From IMG/VR virus record IMGVR_UViG_3300025141_012580, positions 1 to 34,247 of that record: a stretch of DNA of 34,247 bases. The stretch is one strand, 5' to 3'. The notes below the pieces were generated by a model. That model saw nothing but the letters and a program-made list of their open reading frames with translations. It was not told where the DNA came from and made no database searches. Shown piece by piece: positions 14,791 through 21,210 of this stretch; position 1 is the first letter of the stretch, and every line of letters starts with the position of its first letter. The DNA is from a virus. The translations under genes and the position numbers were made by a program.

Positions 14791-15648
14791 TTAGTCTAAC
14801 TCGCCGTCGTCGGTATCTGGATCGCCATAGCCAGTTCGATTAGCAAACCCTACACCATAAATATCACCAAAAGCATTTTTAAACTCGCCAGTTATTTCGT
14901 CGGCTAAAATGTTTGGCGTAGCTTGGTGTAAAACGGTAAACATACAGGTTAGATCGTATATTTTTGGGTACAATACGCCAAAATCAATCTCAAAAAAACC
15001 GGCATCTATTCTAGGGCTGATGTGAAACGAATCAAAGGCGCCGATGACGCCACTTATAATCTCTTCTCCATACAGCCGCTTAGAAATAACTTCGGGATCT
15101 GGATATGAACCGTATGGTATCTGGCCATAGTTGCGTGCGTTCTGTCCATCAATGGCGCTCTTTATCAAGTTCGCAAACCTAACCACAATTAAGGGCGGGC
15201 CGGATATGCACCAGCGATGAGCGTCCGTTGAGTCTGATCGCATAGCCTCTCCGAGAGCAAGGCCTTCTTCGGCGCCGGGTGAACCAGAAGAGATATGGCC
15301 ACGATTTTCATAAATGGGATACTGCATTTGTGCCAGTGCTGATATTTTTCTCATGTTGTCGGCGGCTTCTTCGGCGGTTGAAGCCACGCACTGCCAGGAA
15401 ACCTGCATGGTCCTGCTAGTGCCTGAGAAATGTCTAATGGGATCGGCCTTTCCATACGGCTGATCGGAAGCCCACGAAGAATTAAAGTTGTCCATAAAAT
15501 CTGTTATAAAAGCTTTAAAATCTGCGCGTACGCCCGTGGCGAGACTAGAAAACGAAAGTACCATACCACCATTACGAGCGTATACATTTTCAACCGAGCG
15601 GCCAAGCGAGCCGGTACCATAAAATGTTAATTGTTCCGATATACTCAT
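14791..15648 (-). CDS. Tail-tube cap / baseplate protein, paralogue 2 (gp48/gp54-like)
   Basis: This protein of 285 residues shares a collinear core with the gene just upstream. The common pattern is aromatic-K-A-F/L-I-T, then W-x-S/D-x-Q-x-L/P-YG-K/R-x-DP-I/V-x-x-F-x-GT-x-R, then a strand ending W, and E-x-A/G-x-x-N-[ML]-RK with YP about 14 residues later. T4 gp48 and gp54 are a pair of related proteins that cap the baseplate and start tail-tube assembly, which fits both the pairing and the position between tape measure and hub. Residues 205-260 (a strand-rich segment with FFEIDFGVLYPKIYDLTCMFTVLH) are typical of tube-like folds. The ATG overlaps the previous stop as ATGA. I call the role by context plus weak resemblance. 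Confidence 0.7.
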   Translation of the reverse strand: MSISEQLTFYGTGSLGRSVENVYARNGGMVLSFSSLATGVRADFKAFITDFMDNFNSSWASDQPYGKADPIRHFSGTSRTMQVSWQCVASTAEEAADNMRKISALAQMQYPIYENRGHISSGSPGAEEGLALGEAMRSDSTDAHRWCISGPPLIVVRFANLIKSAIDGQNARNYGQIPYGSYPDPEVISKRLYGEEIISGVIGAFDSFHISPRIDAGFFEIDFGVLYPKIYDLTCMFTVLHQATPNILADEITGEFKNAFGDIYGVGFANRTGYGDPDTDDGELD

Positions 15649-16475
15649 ATTGATATGGTGCCTCCGAGCCGCGGATCTTCATCGTCTACTTCAAAGAATC
15701 CAGCACCAGATGAACCAAAATCGGGATTAAAGTTGAATCCGTTGATTGTTCCAGTGAGGGCCCTGTTCGCGTCTGTTGGACCTTGCGATACGAGGTTTGT
15801 AAATTTAATTGCCATCATTGGGGGCGCCTTTATCGATGTAGCACTACCTCTTGTTGTTTGTGTGGGATAAAGCATCTTTGCAAAGTTTGTGCATTTTCTC
15901 AGATTTTCAATTCCTTCTTCTATGGAAGAAGACACTATATCCCACCTGATAGACACCACCCTTTGCGTTCCTTGAAATGATTTTACCGGATCCATTCGAC
16001 CATACAGTGTTTGAGAGTCCCACTTTGTTGTATAAGAATCCGACAACCCTGTTATGAGGGCTTTAAAGTGTAGAGTCATCCCGGTTGGTATGTTTATTAG
16101 TGTTATAAAGTATTCTCTTTGTCTTGCGAGAACAGCTTCGCGGATGTCTCCATTTTCAAATAGGCTTAACTCGTGCCATGTGTTACCTTCTCCCCAGTCC
16201 GACTTCCAGCCCCCTGCGCCGCCATAGGCATCTCGGCCGTCTCCAGATGAAGCTTCGGTCGTAGAAATATCGTCTGCGTTGGACATTTCCATAGAAGCTT
16301 TAATGTCTGGTGATTCCGTTATGTCCAGGCCATACGGAAAATGTTTCATGTCTTCGGTACCGTGGCCGGAATGGATCCACTGACCAGTGGAACGATCAAA
16401 CCCTAGAAGGTGATCGTGCACCACCGTTAGTGTACAGGAAACATTAAGTAATTTTGGAATTAAAGTGATCGCCAT
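15645..16475 (-). CDS. Tail-tube cap / baseplate protein, paralogue 1 (gp48/gp54-like)
   Basis: This protein of 276 residues is paralogous to the next gene. Its core has LHFKALITGLSDSYTTKWDS, YGRMDPVKSFQGTQR, a strand with VSIRWDIV, and EEGIENLRK before YPTQ. The segment PPMMAIKFTNLV matches PPLIVVRFANLI in its partner. It lacks a recognisable Shine-Dalgarno site: the bases before the ATG are an A/T-rich run, with TATTAT ending three bases upstream. It may therefore be expressed by readthrough, or from a very short or leaderless transcript. It follows the tape measure by 51 bases. A tail-tube initiator or baseplate cap role is inferred. Confidence 0.7.
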   Translation of the reverse strand: MAITLIPKLLNVSCTLTVVHDHLLGFDRSTGQWIHSGHGTEDMKHFPYGLDITESPDIKASMEMSNADDISTTEASSGDGRDAYGGAGGWKSDWGEGNTWHELSLFENGDIREAVLARQREYFITLINIPTGMTLHFKALITGLSDSYTTKWDSQTLYGRMDPVKSFQGTQRVVSIRWDIVSSSIEEGIENLRKCTNFAKMLYPTQTTRGSATSIKAPPMMAIKFTNLVSQGPTDANRALTGTINGFNFNPDFGSSGAGFFEVDDEDPRLGGTISI

Positions 16476-16526
16476 TGTATAATATATATAGGTAGTACAA
16501 AAATAAACCTTTTTATCTCAGGAGTA

Positions 16527-18890
16527 TCAGTAGCCGCGGCGATTTAATTGTTTATTAATTTCGCCAGTAATCATGGGCACCACTTGGCGTGCGAGTGTTG
16601 AGCCGTGCATATTTAGCGTGACTTCAACATTTTCCGGACCAGCATAACCGCCTCCGCCCCCGCCGGTACCGCCGGCGCGGCTTTGTGCGGCTATTTGAGC
16701 CACGGAACGAACCAAGGCACTTAACTCATCCCCTTGAGAAACTCTACTAGCTGCAGATAACTTATTTGCTTGTTCGACCAAGTCGGTAACCTTTTGTACA
16801 TCATCTCTGGAGAGTTGCACAGCCGAGTTGACAACCCGGGCCACATTGTGGCTGGCAAAGGTTTCAACAGAAGCCCTAAATTGAAGCGACTTGTTTACAT
16901 CCACCTCGTTTAAAGCGCCGGCGATGTTTCTGATCGAGCCAGCTACCTTATTCATGCCGTGAGTATCAACATCTTGAAAGCGGTTAACGACACTTAATGC
17001 GTTTGCCATGGCGGGAGCGAGGGGGGACGCCGATGTAGATAGGTCGCGCAAGCCGGTAGCCGCATCACGGGCGGCGGCGGCGTTGCGCCTTAAACGCGAG
17101 GGCAGTGCCGCAAGGCCGTCATATAAAGAAGGGGAGTGTTGGGGTGTAAACAAGTTTCTGGCCAGCATGCTAAACGCCACCACCAAACCAACGCCGCCGA
17201 GCATACCGCCGCCAATTAGAGCCATTCGCAATCCCGTTGCGGCGCCGGCTGCGGCGGTGGCAGAGGCAGTCCAGGCATGCATGCCTGTCTGTAGTATTGG
17301 TAAAATGGCGCCAAGGAGCTTCAAAGCTCCCCAAACTTTTACCAAAGTTGTCGCTTTTCTCTTCCAGGCCTCAGCGTTGTCTGAAATATGTTTGACCCAC
17401 CCGACCAACTGGCTCATAAGCTGGCCCAAATACGGAGCTAACTGTTGCAGTGTTGCGTTCCATCTTTGCTGTAGGCTCATAAGGGCCATCTGCTGATCCG
17501 CCATGGCCTCTGCGGTCATAGCTTGATCCCGCATAGCCACTGTTCCAGTCTCTAGTCGACGGGACATCAATAAGGCCAACTCTCCCACTCCTTCTAAGCC
17601 TGCAGCTGATGCAATTGCACGCCTTTCATAATATTCCATCTGTTCGAACGCGCCTGCTGCTTCTTCTATCCCTTGTCTTAATTTTCGAAATCTTGCAGTA
17701 GGATCTGTGGTCAACAACATATCCAAGGAATTAAACAAGTCTTTACCCAAGACTGCGTTGAGTCGACCAGCGGCGTTTGCCGCGCCTTCGAAGGTGTCAA
17801 ACTGGGCGGTTATTGACATCAACCGATTCATTGATATGCCGGTTTCTTTTGATGCAATCGATAAATTTTGGAATGTGCTGATCATCTTATCTCCATAGAC
17901 GGCTAAGTCCATGCTCATTTCTGCGAAATCTTGTTGCACTATTCTTGGCGGAACGCCCAAAGAACGAGCAAAAGCATCTAGTTGCCGAACCGATTGAGCT
18001 GCCGTAGAGCCTGATTGATTCATGACTTTGTTCAACATTTGCATGCTTTGCGCAGCATGCTGTGCTGAGGTGCCACTTTGCATTAATACCGATATGGTTT
18101 CCGACATGGCGCGCTGGGCTTCTTGGCTCATATGAGTGAAATTGGTCACAGTGCTATATAATGTACCAAAAGCTTCGCCTACTTGTTGTGATGTAACCCC
18201 CGCACGAAGATTTGCGTAGGTGATCGCCTCTATTGAACTCTTATAGTCGTCTAATCTCCCCGTAGTGAGACCCACAGTTTGGGCGAACTGGGCCTGTGCG
18301 TTTTCAAGGCCCATGGAGATATCCCAACCTTTCTTAAGAACGATTAAAAATCCCTGCTCCATAAAGCTAGTGAGCGTATTAAAGGTTGTGGTCAGTCCGG
18401 CGGTGACATTTCGCAAAGAAATTAATTTTCTCTCTCCGGATCCGGCTTTGGCCGCTAGCGAGGCCAGTTGAAATATAAAATTCGATGAAGCGTCCGTGGC
18501 GATACCAAACGATCGAGCTAAATTACGGACGGCTCCTTCGGCTGCTTCCGAGACTCGCGCTTGCGCCTGCGTTTTGTCTATTATTGTATTAAGCTCCCCG
18601 TTCGCAACCTGCAGCCGCGCGGTCAGCTTGGCCACAGCTGCGGTATTTCCTTGGTTCGCCTGTATCTGTTGCTGAATCAGGGCTATCTGATCTGTTAGGC
18701 CTTTAATCAGAGATCTGGTAGCACGGTTTTGATAGTCTGTCGCCTGAGCCGTTCCCTTTAGGGCACTCGCCATCTGTCCCATTGCAGCCGCGGCTTTTTC
18801 GGAATCTGTTTTTATACGCTTAAGCAGTTCATCAAACTCTTCCGCAGTTTTCACATCTTTTGGGTTAACCGGACTTGGTCCATTTGCCAT
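16527..18890 (-). CDS. Tail tape measure protein
   Basis: This protein of 787 residues sits between the tail tube/chaperone genes and the baseplate genes, the standard place for the tape measure. The first 140 residues are helical and Gln/Ala-rich, with a long coiled-coil (ALIQQQIQANQGNTAAVAKL). Residues 150-450 are the Ser/Thr/Ala/Gln-rich helical body with repeated SQQV/AQ patterns. There are hydrophobic segments around residues 515-575 (LLGAILPILQ, then MALIGGGMLGGVGLVVAFSML), and a Gly-rich linker (GGTGGGGGGYAG) precedes a beta-like C-terminus (VEVTLNMHGSTLA). Using the usual 1.5 angstrom per residue, the tail would be roughly 115-120 nm. A TAGGAGA site precedes the ATG. The identification is strong from context, length and composition. 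Confidence 0.88.
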   Translation of the reverse strand: MANGPSPVNPKDVKTAEEFDELLKRIKTDSEKAAAAMGQMASALKGTAQATDYQNRATRSLIKGLTDQIALIQQQIQANQGNTAAVAKLTARLQVANGELNTIIDKTQAQARVSEAAEGAVRNLARSFGIATDASSNFIFQLASLAAKAGSGERKLISLRNVTAGLTTTFNTLTSFMEQGFLIVLKKGWDISMGLENAQAQFAQTVGLTTGRLDDYKSSIEAITYANLRAGVTSQQVGEAFGTLYSTVTNFTHMSQEAQRAMSETISVLMQSGTSAQHAAQSMQMLNKVMNQSGSTAAQSVRQLDAFARSLGVPPRIVQQDFAEMSMDLAVYGDKMISTFQNLSIASKETGISMNRLMSITAQFDTFEGAANAAGRLNAVLGKDLFNSLDMLLTTDPTARFRKLRQGIEEAAGAFEQMEYYERRAIASAAGLEGVGELALLMSRRLETGTVAMRDQAMTAEAMADQQMALMSLQQRWNATLQQLAPYLGQLMSQLVGWVKHISDNAEAWKRKATTLVKVWGALKLLGAILPILQTGMHAWTASATAAAGAATGLRMALIGGGMLGGVGLVVAFSMLARNLFTPQHSPSLYDGLAALPSRLRRNAAAARDAATGLRDLSTSASPLAPAMANALSVVNRFQDVDTHGMNKVAGSIRNIAGALNEVDVNKSLQFRASVETFASHNVARVVNSAVQLSRDDVQKVTDLVEQANKLSAASRVSQGDELSALVRSVAQIAAQSRAGGTGGGGGGYAGPENVEVTLNMHGSTLARQVVPMITGEINKQLNRRGY

Positions 18891-18900
18891 CGTCTATCTC

Positions 18901-19248
18901 CTATTGAAACGGCCAACTTAAGCCAGTCAGCCTCTCAAAATTGCTTACCGATTTTCTCAATACAGCATGATCTTTATATGTACGCGGGTCATCGAGTCCA
19001 TGTGTTCGCCACGAATCCATATATTTCTTTTCGCTAGCGAGAGTGTTAGCAAAAGAGCTAATTTGTGCTGGATTTCCTTTAACCTGTACTGGGATGGCTC
19101 CGCCGCCGAACATACTGCCTAAAATTTTTTCGACAACCCAACCGAACATGCCTAAAAATCCAGCCTCGTTTATTTGTCCAGTTTGTATAGCATTAAGATC
19201 AATTACAACTTTAGTAATCTTGTCTTCATTAATCGTTTTTTGATTCAT
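18901..19248 (-). CDS. Small protein between chaperones and tape measure
   Basis: This protein of about 115 residues is of unknown function. Residues 1-35 form a strand-helix pair (ITKVVIDLNAIQTG). They are followed by a hydrophobic Gly/Met-rich segment (FLGMFGWVVEKILGSMFGGG), too broken to be a clear transmembrane helix but possibly amphipathic or membrane-active. The C-terminal half is charged (SEKKYMDSWRTHGLDDPRTYKDH). I chose the ATG at 19248 because GGGGA lies 8 bases upstream; an ATG at 19257 and a TTG at 19263 are in frame. It lies after a terminator and 10 bases before the tape measure start, so it is probably co-expressed with the tape measure. Confidence 0.72.
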   Translation of the reverse strand: MNQKTINEDKITKVVIDLNAIQTGQINEAGFLGMFGWVVEKILGSMFGGGAIPVQVKGNPAQISSFANTLASEKKYMDSWRTHGLDDPRTYKDHAVLRKSVSNFERLTGLSWPFQ

Positions 19249-19287
19249 CGTGTGCATCCCCAAAATAATTAGTTATAGATAGAAGAA

Positions 19288-19315
19288 AAGCTGGAAAAGT
19301 TTCCTTTTCCAGCTT
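19288..19315 (-). terminator. Intrinsic terminator between tail chaperones and tape measure
   Basis: A perfect 12-bp stem (AAGCTGGAAAAG with its complement) is closed by GAAA in the minus-strand RNA, a stable GNRA tetraloop. It is followed by TTCTTC after the stem's own TT. It lies 13 bases after the small chaperone frame. It would keep chaperone transcripts in excess over the tape measure. Confidence 0.8.
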
Positions 19316-19327
19316 AAGACGCGTGAC

Positions 19328-19510
19328 TTAACTTCTTTTTGACTTTGCATCTTCGTGAGCCTGCTTAACCTGCTCATTTTCTTTTTCAAATTGTTGTGCT
19401 AGCCGGTCTATAAACCATCTGCGTAGCGCAACTGGTAAGTTATAGGCCTCAAAGAAGCTCCAACCTCCATGATATTTTAAAAGAAAGAACTCTTCATACA
19501 CATTTGCCAT
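19328..19510 (-). CDS. Small tail assembly chaperone frame (gp51-like), perhaps made as a frameshift fusion
   Basis: This reading frame encodes about 60 residues: EEFFLLKYHGGWSFFEAYNLP, then LRRWFIDRL and a Lys/Glu-rich tail. The GGWSFFEAYNLPxxxRxWF pattern is typical of the second component of tail assembly chaperones that follow gp26-like genes (gp51 in T4). The ATG at 19510 has only a weak GATGAG site, and the frame is open upstream of it into the 3' end of the gp26-like gene. A +1 or -2 shift at the seven-T run (19535-19529) would join the two, adding GLTDEY before this ATG. Either the frame has a weak independent start or it is the C-terminal half of a longer chaperone form. A terminator follows. 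Confidence 0.75.
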   Translation of the reverse strand: MANVYEEFFLLKYHGGWSFFEAYNLPVALRRWFIDRLAQQFEKENEQVKQAHEDAKSKRS

Positions 19511-19514
19511 ATAC

Positions 19515-20366
19515 TCATCGGTTAGGCCAAAAAAAGTCCGCCGTAAATGGCACCTCCAGTCGGGATTCTGTCCCGCACTCGGCGCAGCTATATGGCAGAG
19601 TCATGTCTATGTTTGGTACTATTCTATTGTATGCAACTCGTAAATATTGTGCATCCAATGTTGGCATATTTTCAATAAAGTTGTTGAGCTGTGCTCGATC
19701 TGTGTGTCCGCCCACAGATACAACAAATTGTTTCATTTGTGTTGTCACTGGAGTTTCCATTAGATTGTGCTTTCGACGATTTTCAATAATTTTCATTACA
19801 TTTTTTTCATCGCGGCCAGTTAATAGCCTGACTTCTACTGCCAAGCCGCTCTTAGGCAAACCAACTGAGTATGTACCGTGCTCTGTTGGCCCACTCACAT
19901 TTAGCTCACCCCAATCATCGCCGTGATTTAGCTCCACTTCCATCAAATTGAAATTATTCGAACCGGGGGTGGAACAAGACGGACAAAGAACCTTAGTTTC
20001 ATACTCTGCTCCATATGCATGTATACGAGTCTGAATTAATATAGCATTTTTATCGCCAACCAGCAAACTATCGACATCAAACGACTTCTCTACCAATACG
20101 CTCTGGATGAGGCGATCGATCGCTAATCCCTTTTTTAATAAAGATCTAGATGTTAATATATCTTCGTCTTTTGCTGTCATGTGTCGTATTTCTACAACTT
20201 CCTTGTTACAAAGCGAGTGATCTTCTGGATAGTGCTTGCCGCGGCTTGGCAACTCCACAAATTCGGTGGGTACTACATATGATAAACCAGGGGCCTCATG
20301 CTGTTGCATGGTCGCTGGTACAGGCGGAGACGACGACTTCAGTCGATCCTTATTTTTTCTTGACAT
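19515..20366 (-). CDS. gp26-like baseplate/tail assembly chaperone with zinc ribbon
   Basis: This 283-residue protein is of the T4 baseplate family that includes gp26. The core pattern is FVELPSRGKHYP (36-47), VVEIRHMTAKDEDIL (57-71), the LLKKG turn (76-80), SLLVGDKNAILIQTRIHAYG (100-119), then EYETKVLCPSC. Two CxxC pairs (C128/C131 and C261/C264) probably bind zinc. The in-frame end is FFWPNR and a stop. By position, between the tail tube and the tape measure, it should act with the small frame that follows to handle the tape measure. Just before the stop there is a seven-T run that could allow a frameshift. The start has CGAGGT upstream, and a candidate promoter lies 45-73 bases before it. 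Confidence 0.85.
   Translation of the reverse strand: MSRKNKDRLKSSSPPVPATMQQHEAPGLSYVVPTEFVELPSRGKHYPEDHSLCNKEVVEIRHMTAKDEDILTSRSLLKKGLAIDRLIQSVLVEKSFDVDSLLVGDKNAILIQTRIHAYGAEYETKVLCPSCSTPGSNNFNLMEVELNHGDDWGELNVSGPTEHGTYSVGLPKSGLAVEVRLLTGRDEKNVMKIIENRRKHNLMETPVTTQMKQFVVSVGGHTDRAQLNNFIENMPTLDAQYLRVAYNRIVPNIDMTLPYSCAECGTESRLEVPFTADFFWPNR
19529..19535 (-). promoter_or_regulatory. Candidate ribosomal frameshift site (seven-T run)
   Basis: On the minus strand the gene reads GAC TTT TTT TGG CCT AAC CGA TGA. Dropping one base or stepping back two at the T run gives TTT GGC CTA ACC GAT GAG TAT ATG, which enters the small chaperone frame with no stop. A simple -1 shift does not reach that frame. Tail chaperones in many phages use programmed shifts at this place, and phage Mu is reported to use -2. 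The predicted fusion would be about 345 residues. Confidence 0.5.
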
Positions 20367-20410
20367 TTATACCTCGTTGTCTTAATGTTCAATGTTTCAG
20401 CATTAACAAT

Positions 20411-20439
20411 ATAATATAATAATCGCTATCGTATGTTAA
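20411..20439 (-). promoter_or_regulatory. Candidate sigma-70 promoter for the chaperone genes
   Basis: On the minus strand, -35 TTAACA (20439-20434) and -10 TATTAT (20416-20411) are 17 bases apart, with five of six matches each. They lie in the 124-base gap between the tail tube stop and the gp26-like start. The gap is A/T-rich, so a chance match is possible. Confidence 0.5.
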
Positions 20440-20490
20440 GCTATTTATCTTTTAAATGTGTGGTAATTTGGTTGAGCTTGGAATTGTTTG

Positions 20491-21153
20491 TTATCCCCAG
20501 AGTTTGCCGTTTACTGAGGAGCCTAAAAGATTCGGAGCGTCGGCATCGCCGCCTTCGCCGGAGGCCGAGCCCATGCGTTCATAGGTTGCAAAGTCATATC
20601 GAACACTAGTGTCTACTGTAAGCATTTCTTCGCTGCCATAGTCTAATCCAGACAAGCGCACACTCTTAAAGAACGCATTATGTAGCGTCCACTTTTCTAT
20701 AGGATCGCCATGTGCATTGACCATGGTAATAACCACATCCCCCAAAGCATCAATCATGCTTTGCTTGCCAAGGGTGACTAGATTTGGCTGGTCACTGAGA
20801 TCGCCGGAGGACCCGGGGATCTTATATCCGGCATCATAAAGCATGCCAAGGAATATATCGGCGGCGCCGTCTGCCCCAACCACATCAACGAAAGATAGAG
20901 AAACTTCTGACCATTCAACTCGGCCGGGATAGTAAAATTTGTGATTAATATATGTATGCTCCGTTTCTGATACCGATAAAGACGGTCTATCGACTCTCTT
21001 GCACGCATATTGTAGCGCGGCACCATCAGAAGACCAGCCGCCTTCGTTATCGCCGTACGAGCTTGCTCCTAAATTTGTGAAATGCACGAACCATCGATAA
21101 GCGCGCTTTGGCTCTTGAACGGGGGCTGCGTTTCTCCAGAATGTTGCTGCCAT
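20491..21153 (-). CDS. Tail tube protein (gp19-like)
   Basis: This protein of 220 residues forms the inner tube through which DNA passes. Recognisable parts are AYRWFVHFTNL near the start, then HKFYYPGRVEWSEVSLSFVD (70-89), ALGDVVITMVNAHGDPIEKW (135-154), TLHNAFFKSVRLSGLDYGSE (155-174) and a closing strand with SVRYDFATYE. This YYPG-x-x-EW...WTLxNAF...LDYGSE layout is typical of gp19-type tubes. T4 gp19 is 163 residues, so loops are slightly expanded. It follows the sheath by 57 bases with a GAGGAG site, and the gap holds a small ACTATATAGT palindrome. Confidence 0.9.
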   Translation of the reverse strand: MAATFWRNAAPVQEPKRAYRWFVHFTNLGASSYGDNEGGWSSDGAALQYACKRVDRPSLSVSETEHTYINHKFYYPGRVEWSEVSLSFVDVVGADGAADIFLGMLYDAGYKIPGSSGDLSDQPNLVTLGKQSMIDALGDVVITMVNAHGDPIEKWTLHNAFFKSVRLSGLDYGSEEMLTVDTSVRYDFATYERMGSASGEGGDADAPNLLGSSVNGKLWG

Positions 21154-21210
21154 TATAAAGTTTCTCCTCTTTCTAATACTATATAGTGCTCAACTAATTT
21201 TCTTATTTTT

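Noticed and set aside
17008-17496. 162-residue plus-strand frame within the tape measure gene
   Set aside because: It is antisense to a well-supported gene, has no upstream site and no plausible domain.
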